Shown here: positions 51,901 through 60,394 of the stretch, in pieces | Layout: each line of letters starts with the position of its first letter | Position numbering within the stretch: the first letter of the stretch is position 1 | Source: Clostridia bacterium | GTDB lineage: Bacteria > Bacillota > Clostridia > Oscillospirales > Oscillospiraceae | NCBI GenBank assembly: GCA_009929315.1 | Contig: SAAS01000006.1 | Span: 62,001-126,000 of the forward strand | DNA length: 64,000 nt | Direction of reading: 5' to 3' | Made by a program: the position numbers and the translations under genes | The notes under the pieces: generated by a model | The model's database searches: none | What the model was told of the DNA's origin: nothing | What the model saw: only the letters and a program-made list of their open reading frames with translations

Positions 51901-53954
51901 TCAGCGGAGAAACAGAAAACCTTGACGTAACAATTACAATAAAGCCTGTGCCGGCATCAATTGTAATGCTGGGGATAAATAATGCCGCTTCAGCGGCAGA
52001 AGCCGAAACACTTCTTGATACGCGCGGGAACCGAAACAGCTTTGGCGCCGGAACCGCATACGTGGACTATTGGGACGACGAAAATTCGGCTACCTCGGAT
52101 TTTACTGCGGCGGAAAAGCTGGCCGTGGCCGCGTCGGTCTTCAATTCCGGCACCGACTATGCAATGAATACTGCCGGAAAAACCGCGCTGATTACAGCCT
52201 ATGAGGCTGCCTGCAAACAGGTGTTCATCGAAAGCGCCAAGACAATCATCGGGACTGCATTCGCGGCTGTCGAGGGCGTGGATACCAAGCTTATAGAAAG
52301 CCTTGAACTCCTTGACGGTATGAGCGATACAGGCGTAACCATCGCGATCGATCCGTCAACATCCCATCCCTGCATTGCGAATGCAGACGGCGCGATAACG
52401 TATGCTTCAACCGAACGGTCGGCCGGTGTCACCTTGGGTCTTACGTTCGATGGGTTAACAGACAGCACCAAGACCATAACTGTAAGCGTGCCGGCAAAGG
52501 ATGAGACGGCTCCAACAGCCGGAGGCTCCGGTGTGATAACCTCATCAAATATAACATCCTCGTCGGTGAAACTCACCTGGGAGAAAGCGGATGATACAGT
52601 TACTCCGAACAGTGAGCTCAAATACTTTGTAGTGAAATCCACGGAGGACAACATCTCGACATCGGCAGACGTTCTGGCAAACGGTACTGTGTTGAATGCG
52701 GGCGGAACGCCAGATATCTCCACTTACACTGTTACCGGGCTGTCTGCAGGTACCAAGTATTACTTTAATGTTGCCGCAGTTGACCGTATGGGAAACACCG
52801 TGGTTTATACCGAGGTCGCGGTCACTGCTTCGCCTGCAGACGGAGGCGGAAGCGGTTCCGCCAGCACGGGAACCAGCATTGACATCACAAACTCCGATGG
52901 AACAGGTTCAATCAGCGGAACTGTCTCGAAAACGAAAGACGGCGTGCGGGTAACGATTGACGGCGATGATTTCGGATCATTCGTCGGAAACGGCCGGACC
53001 GATGTCGTTATAAATACCGGAAACGCGGTCGTAACCTTTGACAGTCATGCGGCAGGCTTTATCGGGGAGGCCGCCGGTTCGGGCGAAATCAGCCTATCCA
53101 TTGAACAGGCTGAAGATGACCTCCTGTCTACTCTCTCGGAAGAAGAACTCGCACTGATTGGTGACAGGCCGGTCTACGACTTCACGTTAACCGTCGGCGG
53201 CTCTGAATTGTCGCAGTGGGACGGCGGTCACGTAAGTATCAGTATTCCGTATGCGCCGCAGCCCGGCGAAGATATTAACGCTCTCGTGGTCTATTATATA
53301 GACGATGAAGGACACCTGCAGTATGTAAAAGGTTCGTACAACGAGGAAACTGGAACGGTTGATTTCACAGTTGAACATTTCTCGCTGTACGCTGTCGGAT
53401 ATAACAAGGTGACCTTCGCCGATGTGACCGATTCCGCATGGTATTATAATGCGGTTAACTTCTGCGCGGCACGCGGCATTACGACAGGTGTCTCAAACAA
53501 CAGCTTTGCACCCGAGGACTCGATTACAAGAGGGCAGTTTCTCGTCATGCTGATGCGCGCCTACGGAATTGCGCCCGATGAGAAACCTACCGACAACTTT
53601 ACGGACTCGGGCAACACCTATTACACGGGTTATCTAGCCGCCGCCAAACGTCTGGGTATCTCAAACGGTGTAGGCGACAATATGTACTCCCCCGAGCTGA
53701 AGATAAGCCGTCAGGACATGTTCACACTGCTCTACCGAACCCTGAATATTTTAGGCGAGCTTCCTGTTGCAAACACAGGAAAAACACTTGCGAATTTCAG
53801 CGATTCCGATTCGATTTCCGATTATGCGCTCGCCGCAACGGAAAAGCTCGTTTCCTGCGGACTAGTGGTCGGAAGCGATGGACAGCTCAATCCGGGCGAC
53901 AACTCGACAAGGGCCCAACTGGTTCAGGTGCTGTATAAGCTTCTTTCCACATAA
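48984..53954 (+). CDS. Chimeric protein: DUF4062-STAND NTPase joined to LRR, FN3 and three SLH domains
   Basis: 1656 aa, one uninterrupted frame. Residues 1-~90: DUF4062 (MQWKNVYVFISSTFSDMHAE, DIDLRWGVTRADSEAKNALL, FFLCFLGQRRGWIP), a TIR-like module at the head of STAND NTPases. Residues ~300-455: P-loop APTGLGKTMLL and Walker B ILILDAVNQLS, then the usual C-terminal half is absent. From residue ~457 the protein becomes a surface protein: leucine-rich repeats (to ~595), Ala/Thr-rich modules, FN3 (~1173-1286) and three SLH domains (~1476-1656). There is no signal peptide, although SLH domains need export. The two halves thus disagree on location. See findings. Confidence 0.8.
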   Translation: MQWKNVYVFISSTFSDMHAERDYLVKNVFPELSEWCEERRIRLVDIDLRWGVTRADSEAKNALLACLKNIDECRPFFLCFLGQRRGWIPLRADVSAATIKDYPGLEPYLEKSSVTEMEIEHALLAPMLRTIGEDESFPSPVSHALFYLRKDGYLANLTDLQKKIYTNAGLSDAESQDAELASFKDRIKSRSDKVTEYDCRFDSGIISSELLSEGNEAARGRLTDFSACGRQLRELIIESLKAEIEKEYPAQAFRELSTLEAGLEQQELFMERSREGYIPRSGDFDELDAHISSLENGLFILSAPTGLGKTMLLSNFVTKLRTIGKKVTARFCGASDLFTDGYGLWKSVFDEYEIDCPPNYSELRRNIADLLSALAEKGENILILDAVNQLSDGAEMLTWLPRALPAGLKILISIKEDETSLPLIDRLKGESGVTLSAVHPFTDKKDRYALIEAYLERYLECDNNLITSLTLTGTANLTELRTGNNKLSTLNIASLTKLQTFYCYNNELSELDLSPFPLLARLDCQANNLTELDLSDNPQLTDVSCRTNDIITLTVGTQTHLNTLSCDSCELSSLDLSGCTALQYFYCYGNKLSFSELPLTLPVSGGEFSYSPQQAAIAITLTNGNRVDLSDEELFNSNHTSYTWYKASDNSQITSGVELASDGVFVFDRETFADLGVYCKLSNNSFPDLAGENALQTVSVTILNLPQLSTPTASVVDTTVSWTAIENAESYLVRIQQSGSNVCDPISTTSTSINLALLPDKSYQTLPSGSYDVSVKSVADSETHVDSGYSFPTSSVTLSTKTALQQVNEAATANDMKTALEANKTEFGITDSISGTAAANEYADLTADGKAALCVEMIAGQPYANNDAVTAAFAAVLKHGVLADEAAKYETAVTLAFDETRIDGADVESLVRVLKTGMTENTDVTVTNRYLLTVSPNTVSGAMLSAGADYVKAPMPNWTGQDGTATVRFTYSFSGETENLDVTITIKPVPASIVMLGINNAASAAEAETLLDTRGNRNSFGAGTAYVDYWDDENSATSDFTAAEKLAVAASVFNSGTDYAMNTAGKTALITAYEAACKQVFIESAKTIIGTAFAAVEGVDTKLIESLELLDGMSDTGVTIAIDPSTSHPCIANADGAITYASTERSAGVTLGLTFDGLTDSTKTITVSVPAKDETAPTAGGSGVITSSNITSSSVKLTWEKADDTVTPNSELKYFVVKSTEDNISTSADVLANGTVLNAGGTPDISTYTVTGLSAGTKYYFNVAAVDRMGNTVVYTEVAVTASPADGGGSGSASTGTSIDITNSDGTGSISGTVSKTKDGVRVTIDGDDFGSFVGNGRTDVVINTGNAVVTFDSHAAGFIGEAAGSGEISLSIEQAEDDLLSTLSEEELALIGDRPVYDFTLTVGGSELSQWDGGHVSISIPYAPQPGEDINALVVYYIDDEGHLQYVKGSYNEETGTVDFTVEHFSLYAVGYNKVTFADVTDSAWYYNAVNFCAARGITTGVSNNSFAPEDSITRGQFLVMLMRAYGIAPDEKPTDNFTDSGNTYYTGYLAAAKRLGISNGVGDNMYSPELKISRQDMFTLLYRTLNILGELPVANTGKTLANFSDSDSISDYALAATEKLVSCGLVVGSDGQLNPGDNSTRAQLVQVLYKLLST

Positions 53955-54125
53955 CAAGATATGTTCATCTGTATAGGACGAGTCGGCTCGTCTCTTCGAT
54001 TGATCCCTAAATCTGCGTGAGCACCGAATTAAGCAACAAGAGCCGCATAGCACTGCCCTTGCATAATAAAAGGAATTATGAATGCGGAGAAGTACCCTTG
54101 ATAAATGTTCTCTTTAAGCCGCAAG

Positions 54126-54349
54126 CAGATGTTTCACTCGGCGGAAAAGCAGGGGAAAGTGGGTAAAACGCCGTACTAACCCGGAAATTGAAACAATTCT
54201 TACAAACTGTCTAAAAATAACAAAAGTCCGCAAACCCTTGGAAATTCTGAGGATTTGCGGACTTTTTGTGGCAGGAGCTTGACGGGATTGAACCCTCGGC
54301 CTACGGTTTTGGAGCTCTACACGCTCGAACCCACTAGTGCTTGATAACA
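54126..54349. repeat. Direct repeat, copy 1 (~224 bp, with tRNA-Trp 3' fragment)
   Basis: Imperfect direct repeat of 60395-60616, about 80-85% identical by eye. Order: a coding-like end (CFTRRKSRGKWVKRRTNPE...), a strong hairpin AAGTCCGCAAA...TTTGCGGACTTTTT (54222-54267), then a minus-strand tRNA-like 3' part ending CCA at 54269. Many differences between copies in the first part are synonymous in one frame, which suggests it was once coding. Confidence 0.75.
54269..54330 (-). pseudogene. tRNA-Trp 3' fragment (degenerate), copy 1
   Basis: Minus strand: anticodon loop CTCCAAA (anticodon CCA), GAGGGTTCAATC T-arm and a 3' CCA. The 5' half does not pair with the acceptor or anticodon strands. More decayed than copy 2. 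Confidence 0.55.
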
Positions 54350-54470
54350 GGGCTCAATCTGTGTATATTTGTCGGCCCAGCCTGCATTGCCCTGTTTGTT
54401 GCCACGTCCATAAATTTTTAAATCAATAAAATTATTATCATCAAACTGAATTGCGGTGGGAAACTATTGT
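54335..54470 (-). pseudogene. Short coding-like remnant of unknown origin
   Basis: Read on the minus strand, an open stretch of about 45 codons gives FDDNNFIDLKIYGRGNKQGN and then AGWADKYTQIEPCYQ before stopping in the tRNA-like fragment. It looks like the end of a real protein but I do not recognise the family. It is bounded upstream by a stop codon. Confidence 0.35.
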
Positions 54471-54712
54471 TTTGCAAATATGTTGTCGCGCTACAATAAA
54501 ATTGCTTTTTTTGTTTTTTTGTTGTAATGTATAATAAAATAAGACTTGTTGGGAAATTTTTAAACATATTTTAATTTGTACGTTATGAAAAAACAAATGT
54601 AGCCTTTCCGCGCACACAGCTTCAATACGCCTTGCTTTTTTATATGCGGGAGTCCTGCCATTATACCGTTAAATAAAACAGCCCAGTTTGTGAAATCACA
54701 CGGAGGCACTAT

Positions 54713-56020
54713 ATGAAGAAAACAGCGAAGACTATACTTGCATGCCTTATCGTTCTTTCTCTCTTGACAGCCTGTGAGGCTCCGTTGGAATTACAGCCTT
54801 CTGTCTCACCGTCACAGCCCACAAATACATTAAGTTTCCGTATAACTTGGGACTCATACTCGGGCCGCGGCGAGGCAATCCAGAAGATTGTCGATTCATT
54901 CAATGAGGAAAACTCTTCCGGTCTGAACATTTCTATGATATCCGGAGATGAGGACGTAGCGGCTATCGAAGCTCTCCTTCAGGCGGCAGATAATGACACC
55001 ATATTCGTGCTGCCTTATCGCTATGTTCAACACTTTGCTGCAAAGGGATATCTTACTGACCTTACCGGCTCCTTCATTGGAACGGAAAAGCTGTTTTATC
55101 CGTCACTCTGGAAGCTTGGTACGGTGGATGGTTCGGTTTATGGCATACCATGGCTGGGTCATTCAATGTGTCTTCTTTATAATAAAACCTTGCTGAAGGA
55201 GGCGGGTGTCAGTCCTGAATCAATAGTCAGCCTCGATTCATGGGTGGCCGCGATGGATGCGGTTGAAGCCAAGACCGGGGCAAAGGGCGTTGGGCTCGTC
55301 GGTGCCGAATCAAACGACATATCCTGGATGGTGAACCAATTCGTCTACGGTTTTGGCTCAACACTTGTCAATGACTCCGGTATGGAGGTCGCCGTGAACA
55401 ACGGCAACGCAAAAGCGGCAATCGAGTTTTACAGAGATACTCTGGGTGAACATGCCCAAGCCACATGGAAAGACGACACGGGCAAGGAGGTCATGGAGTA
55501 CTTCCTCAATCAGCAGATTGCCTTTGAATTTCAGGGTATCTGGGGCGTCACGGATATTGAGAAGAACGGCGCTCCCTTTGAAGTCGGCATCATCCCTCTT
55601 TCCGATATCGGGATTTGTTCCGAGGTCGGTCCCATGATGCTCGCCATCCCCGCAAATATGAGCGAAGAAAACAAAAAATCAGCTATTGCCTTTATAAACT
55701 ACATGATTTCGATTCCCGCACAGGAGCAGATCATGAATGGCGAATACAGTCCCGAGCATGACGCTTATTATCCTTTCCGCACACCGATAAGGCTGGATAT
55801 GTCGAAAAGCGAGTTCTTTTCTTCAAATCCGGAATATATTTCATTTTTATCGGGATTTGAAAATCCCAGCATTGATGTCCCGTGCCCCGCATGGCAAACT
55901 GTCAAGGATACCGTTTATGCGCCCGGTCTGCACAAGGTAATGACAGGGGAAATAGCGATTGATGATTTTTTATTGAATGTTGAAACCGAAGGCAACAAGA
56001 TACTGAGTATGTACAATTAA
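54713..56020 (+). CDS. ABC-type solute-binding lipoprotein (sugar-binding family 1 type)
   Basis: 435 aa. Lipoprotein signal with lipobox LTAC (Cys21). The body matches extracellular solute-binding family 1: VYGIPWLGHSMCLLYNKTLLKEAG, the middle segment IAFEFQGIWGVTDIEKNGAPFEVGIIPLSD, and C-terminal LNVETEGNKILS. No ABC permease is nearby; instead a response regulator follows by 30 nt and a kinase, so it probably presents a ligand to the kinase as a sensor accessory. The long leader (54540-54712) may carry regulation. Confidence 0.88.
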   Translation: MKKTAKTILACLIVLSLLTACEAPLELQPSVSPSQPTNTLSFRITWDSYSGRGEAIQKIVDSFNEENSSGLNISMISGDEDVAAIEALLQAADNDTIFVLPYRYVQHFAAKGYLTDLTGSFIGTEKLFYPSLWKLGTVDGSVYGIPWLGHSMCLLYNKTLLKEAGVSPESIVSLDSWVAAMDAVEAKTGAKGVGLVGAESNDISWMVNQFVYGFGSTLVNDSGMEVAVNNGNAKAAIEFYRDTLGEHAQATWKDDTGKEVMEYFLNQQIAFEFQGIWGVTDIEKNGAPFEVGIIPLSDIGICSEVGPMMLAIPANMSEENKKSAIAFINYMISIPAQEQIMNGEYSPEHDAYYPFRTPIRLDMSKSEFFSSNPEYISFLSGFENPSIDVPCPAWQTVKDTVYAPGLHKVMTGEIAIDDFLLNVETEGNKILSMYN

Positions 56021-56050
56021 ATACTGCTGACAAGTAAAGAGGGGGAAAAC

Positions 56051-57154
56051 ATGGCTGCATCCGATATCAGAATTCTAATCGTCGACGATTCCAAGACAGA
56101 TATCGCAATCATCAGCAGCATACTGGCTGATTACGATTGCCTGATTGCCTACAATGGACTTGAGGCGATGTCTCAAATAAAAGCTAATCCGGACATCAGC
56201 ATTGTGCTTCTCGATCTCAATATGCCCGTAATGGATGGCTTCGAGGTTTTAAAACAGGTATATTCCGATCTCAAACTTAACAATCTAAACGTGATAATCC
56301 TTACCAATTATGATGAGGTGGAAAACGAAATAAAGGGTCTGGAGCTGGGTGCCGTGGACTATATTCGTAAACCGCTGAATCTCCCGTCATTAAGAAAGAG
56401 AATTGAAATTCATTCCAAGCTTCAGCGGGCGCGCAGGGAACTGGAAATGTATAACGCTGATCTTGAAGAGGCCGTGGCCCTTCGCACCTTTGAGCTTGTT
56501 GCTACGCGCGATTTAACTATACACGCACTTTTAAGCCTTCTTGAGGTGCGCGATATCGAATCGTCAAACCATACCAAGAGGACTCAGCTCATGATGCAGA
56601 CCCTGTGCGAACATCTGCGGGAAAACGAAAAATACAAGGACATACTGACGGACGAGTATATTGCTTTGCTATACAGTACTGCGCCTTTACACGACATCGG
56701 CAAGGTCGGAGTGCCCGACTATATCCTAACCAAACCCGGCAAGCTGACTAAAGAAGAATTTGATATTATGAAAAAGCATGTTGACTACGGTATGAGCTCA
56801 ATCCGGCTTCCGGAGTATAAAGCCTTCTCCTCCCCGTTCACCGAAACCGCCGCCGAAATAATCTCGGGGCACCACGAGAAGTTTGACGGAACCGGTTATC
56901 CCAGAGGGCTGCGGGGCGAAGATATACCGCTTCCGGGAAGGCTGATGGCCATTATTGACGTGTTCGATGCGCTTGTTAACAAGAGAGTTTATAAGCCGGC
57001 CTTTTCGCACAAGGACGCTTTAAAAATAATCGCAGAAGGGCGCGGAACTCATTTTGATCCTGTGATTACAGACGCTTTCTTTGATGTTGAGGAAGAAATT
57101 CGAGGCATAACAGGCAAATATCAGGCCGAACCTGCGGAGGCAAAGCAAATATGA
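56051..57154 (+). CDS. Response regulator with HD-GYP (cyclic-di-GMP phosphodiesterase) domain
   Basis: 367 aa. Receiver domain residues 1-125: RILIVDDSKTDIAI, phospho-acceptor Asp in VLLDLNMPVMDG, and the KP at YIRKPLN. Short coiled linker, then HD-GYP: HTKRTQLM, HDIGKVGVP, HHEKFDGTGYP and DVFDALVNKRVYKPA, the catalytic metal motifs of c-di-GMP phosphodiesterases. Phosphorylation should control c-di-GMP breakdown. GAGGGGGAAA precedes the ATG. It overlaps the kinase gene by ATGA. Confidence 0.95.
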   Translation: MAASDIRILIVDDSKTDIAIISSILADYDCLIAYNGLEAMSQIKANPDISIVLLDLNMPVMDGFEVLKQVYSDLKLNNLNVIILTNYDEVENEIKGLELGAVDYIRKPLNLPSLRKRIEIHSKLQRARRELEMYNADLEEAVALRTFELVATRDLTIHALLSLLEVRDIESSNHTKRTQLMMQTLCEHLRENEKYKDILTDEYIALLYSTAPLHDIGKVGVPDYILTKPGKLTKEEFDIMKKHVDYGMSSIRLPEYKAFSSPFTETAAEIISGHHEKFDGTGYPRGLRGEDIPLPGRLMAIIDVFDALVNKRVYKPAFSHKDALKIIAEGRGTHFDPVITDAFFDVEEEIRGITGKYQAEPAEAKQI

Positions 57155-60129
57155 AAACGCCGAGGTTTGCGCTCTGCATTCTGTTTTCGGTTGTCCTACT
57201 GGTTTCAGCCTCCGGCAGTCTTTGCTTTGCTGAAGGAAGCACGGGCGAGTCGGCAACGGTTTTGTTGACACCCGAGGAGCAGCAGTTTATTAAGGATCAT
57301 CCGGTAATAAAGCTCGGAGTTGATCCTTCTTTTATCCCTTATGAGTTTTTTGACGGCGATGGAAAATACAAGGGTATCGCCGCTGACTATATCGACCTAA
57401 TCTGCGATAAGACGGGCCTAAATATGGTCGTAACAAATGGGCTTACCTGGACCCAAGCCTATGAGCAGGCGGTCAAAAAGGAGCTGGACGTACTGCCCTG
57501 CGTCGTAAAGACCGATGAGCGGTCCAAGTATTTTCTTTTTTCCGAACCGTATGTTTCTTTCCAACGCGTTATTTTCGTCAGAAAGGACAACACGGACATA
57601 AAAACCTTTGTGGATCTTGCGGGAAAATCGGTAGCCGTTCAGAAAAACAGCTCACACAACAGCTTTCTAAAGGAATTCCGAGATATTTCGCTCAGCCTGT
57701 ACCCAACGGTTCCGGAGGCGCTGGAAGCCCTTTCAGAGGGCAAAGAGGTGGCTTTTGTCGGCAACCTTGCAACGTCCAACTATTTAATCGAGTCAATGGG
57801 GATATCAAACCTCAAATATGTAGACATTGACATCGACGAAGATGAGCAGGTCTATTTTGCGGTCAGGAACGACTGGCCTTTGCTCGTCGGAATAATAAAT
57901 AAAGGGCTCGCCGCTATAACGGAGGAGGAAAAGATCACTATTCGTGATAGGTGGCTGGGCGTTAAAAATGAGGTCGATTATTCTAAGATCTGGGAAATTG
58001 GCGGAGCAATCGGCGGCGTTATCCTGCTGGTTCTTGTGATATCGGTGTTTTGGATTATCCGCCTTCGAAAAGAGGTTCAATTCAGAAAAAGGGTTCAGGA
58101 TGAGCTGCGTATTGCCAAGGAATATGCCGAAACCGCAAATCAGGTTAAATCAGCATTTCTTGCGAGAATGTCTCATGAAATCAGAACACCGCTCAACGCC
58201 ATTACGGGCTTCGCCTATCTTGCTAAAAAATCCGACAATTCTTCGACACAGCTTCTCTATCTGGACAAGATAACTGACTCTTCGCGGAGTATGCTCGGCA
58301 TTATAAACGACATACTCGACTTTTCAAAAATGGAAGCCGGGAAAATCACCATTGAACGCATCTCCTTTGACCTTGACAAGGTAATCCAGCAAGTAATAAG
58401 CACAAATTACATCAGAGTTGAGGAGCAGGGCATCGGCTTCTCGGTGGATAAGGATCCGGGCATTCCCTCCTTCTTCTGGGGCGACCCCACACGAATTGAA
58501 CAGGTTTTGACGAACCTTATAAGCAACGCTGCCAAATTCACTTCCAAGGGGTCGGTCAGCCTTTCGGTTAACCTTATCGGTAAAGATGACAGACTGTTCG
58601 ATCTCGAATTCAGCGTTGCCGATACCGGCATCGGAATGTCTGAAGATCAGATTGCCCAGCTCTTCAAGCCTTTTGAGCAGGCGGACTCGAGCATAAGCAG
58701 GCGTTTTGGAGGCAGCGGACTCGGGCTTTCTATCGTAAAAAACCTCGTTGAGCTCATGGGCGGCAGCGTTTCCGTAAAGAGTGAAGAGGGTAAGGGTTCA
58801 ACCTTCAAGGTGAGGCTAAGTCTGGAGGCAGATCAGGCCCAGGAAAATGAAAACAAGGCGAAGTCTCTCGGTCTTATGTTCAGAAACATACGCGCTCTTC
58901 TGATTGACAGCGATGCGACAAACAGCTATCTTATCAAAAAATATCTCACGTCGTTTGGCATCGATATTGAAGCTGTAACCAGCGAACGAGAAGCCATTGG
59001 TCTTATTGAAAAAGCGGCCGGGAGAAATGAAATTACCTATAACCTTATCATCATCGACCACGCCACCCCGAAAGGCGGCGGCATTGAGTGCTGGAAGCGC
59101 CTTAAAAACCTGCCGCTTTACCGTGAGGCTCCTAAAGCGATGCTTCTGATTCCGTTTAATCGGCAGGATTTATTTGATAGTCTCGGTCAGGCAGAGATAG
59201 ATCTCGGCGTTACCATCCCCATTATTCCTTCCGTTATGTATGATGGTATCGTTGAGATATTTAAAACCCGAGTATTGGATCATCATACCCCGTCCTCAGT
59301 TCAGAATAACAATAGGGTTGCCCACCCTTATCGGGTTTTGATCGTTGAGGACAATAAGACAAACCAGTTCATCTCTAAAACAATTCTCGAACAGGCCGGT
59401 TTCTTGATATCGATTGCCGAAAACGGTCAGGAAGGTTACGAGAAGTATTCAAGAGACAGGAATATAATCGACGTCATTTTAATGGATCTGCACATGCCGG
59501 TTATGAACGGTTATGATTCGACTGAGCTAATAAGAAAACTAGACCAGGAGATTCCTATCGTTGCAATGACTGCTGACGCCATTTCCGGTGTCGAAGACCG
59601 TTGCCGGAGCCTCGGCATAAACCATTTTGTAAGCAAGCCCTTCGATCCCGACACCTTCGTTTCAGACATTGTCAATATCGTTACGGCTTCCGGCAGTCTT
59701 CCAAAGGCGTTTAGCATTGGACTTGCCGAAAATTCTGTTAACATGACTGATAAGGAATCACATGACACAGAGGGCTTCGGCATCCCCGAATCGAAAGTTT
59801 ACTCGCCTTTAAACGAAGAAGATGGCCTAAAGCTCCTCGGCGGTAATGTAGAGCTTTATCACGAAGTGCTCAAGGCGTACCGTGCAGAGAACGCGGACCT
59901 AATCAAAGAACTTTCCTCACAGATCGAAAGCGGCAATTTCTCAGCGGCCTCAAAGACCGTGCATAAAATTAAGGGCAGCTCCGGAAATATCGGAGCCAAG
60001 AGTCTATATGCTATTGCGTCAAAGCTGCAGAGGGCGTTGGAAGACAAAAGCGCCGAAGTAGGCGAGCTTTTCGAAGAGTTTAGGCAACTATTTGAACAGG
60101 TGATGCTCTATTTATCAAAGCTTGACTAA
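57151..60129 (+). CDS. Hybrid sensor histidine kinase with extracytoplasmic PBPb domain, two receivers and HPt
   Basis: 992 aa. Signal peptide; SBP_bac_3-type binding domain (~45-275: IKLGVDPSFIPYEFFDGDG); TM ~280-300; HisKA with His at ~341 (FLARMSHEIRTPLNA); HATPase (NLISNAAKFTSKG, DTGIGMSEDQIAQLF, GGSGLGLSIV). REC1 (~575-690) lacks the usual Lys-Pro, so is probably degenerate; REC2 has Asp ~778 in ILMDLHMPVMNG and ends FVSKPFDP. HPt with His ~938 in VHKIKGSSGNIGA. It can pass phosphate via HPt to the upstream HD-GYP regulator. It ends 265 nt before repeat copy 2. Confidence 0.95.
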   Translation: MKTPRFALCILFSVVLLVSASGSLCFAEGSTGESATVLLTPEEQQFIKDHPVIKLGVDPSFIPYEFFDGDGKYKGIAADYIDLICDKTGLNMVVTNGLTWTQAYEQAVKKELDVLPCVVKTDERSKYFLFSEPYVSFQRVIFVRKDNTDIKTFVDLAGKSVAVQKNSSHNSFLKEFRDISLSLYPTVPEALEALSEGKEVAFVGNLATSNYLIESMGISNLKYVDIDIDEDEQVYFAVRNDWPLLVGIINKGLAAITEEEKITIRDRWLGVKNEVDYSKIWEIGGAIGGVILLVLVISVFWIIRLRKEVQFRKRVQDELRIAKEYAETANQVKSAFLARMSHEIRTPLNAITGFAYLAKKSDNSSTQLLYLDKITDSSRSMLGIINDILDFSKMEAGKITIERISFDLDKVIQQVISTNYIRVEEQGIGFSVDKDPGIPSFFWGDPTRIEQVLTNLISNAAKFTSKGSVSLSVNLIGKDDRLFDLEFSVADTGIGMSEDQIAQLFKPFEQADSSISRRFGGSGLGLSIVKNLVELMGGSVSVKSEEGKGSTFKVRLSLEADQAQENENKAKSLGLMFRNIRALLIDSDATNSYLIKKYLTSFGIDIEAVTSEREAIGLIEKAAGRNEITYNLIIIDHATPKGGGIECWKRLKNLPLYREAPKAMLLIPFNRQDLFDSLGQAEIDLGVTIPIIPSVMYDGIVEIFKTRVLDHHTPSSVQNNNRVAHPYRVLIVEDNKTNQFISKTILEQAGFLISIAENGQEGYEKYSRDRNIIDVILMDLHMPVMNGYDSTELIRKLDQEIPIVAMTADAISGVEDRCRSLGINHFVSKPFDPDTFVSDIVNIVTASGSLPKAFSIGLAENSVNMTDKESHDTEGFGIPESKVYSPLNEEDGLKLLGGNVELYHEVLKAYRAENADLIKELSSQIESGNFSAASKTVHKIKGSSGNIGAKSLYAIASKLQRALEDKSAEVGELFEEFRQLFEQVMLYLSKLD

Positions 60130-60394
60130 ACTGCTCAGAGGAGGAATACGGCGACCGCTGTGTTCCTCCTCTGTGATATTACTTATACCTCTTTTTATTT
60201 GCCGTTTTTCTCATAATACTTATGAGCTTTGTCTATCTTGGAGAGCCCTGCACGGCCCTCCAGACTTCATCCCTTGCTACAATGTGACCGAGCTTGCCGA
60301 AAAAGAGGAATGGAGAATTTAAGATACATAGCCTCAAAGAACTAATTCTATCGACTGGTAAACATCTTCCATTTCGTCCTGTTCAAGATGCAAT

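Larger units (their letters stand above)
53955..54712. other. Intergenic region with direct-repeat copy 1 and gene remnants
   Basis: 758 nt. It holds repeat copy 1 (54126-54349) with its terminator hairpin and tRNA-Trp-like fragment, a coding-like minus-strand remnant to about 54470, and an AT-rich leader with a possible -10 (TATAAT at about 54531) for the binding-protein gene. No intact gene is seen. Confidence 0.5.
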
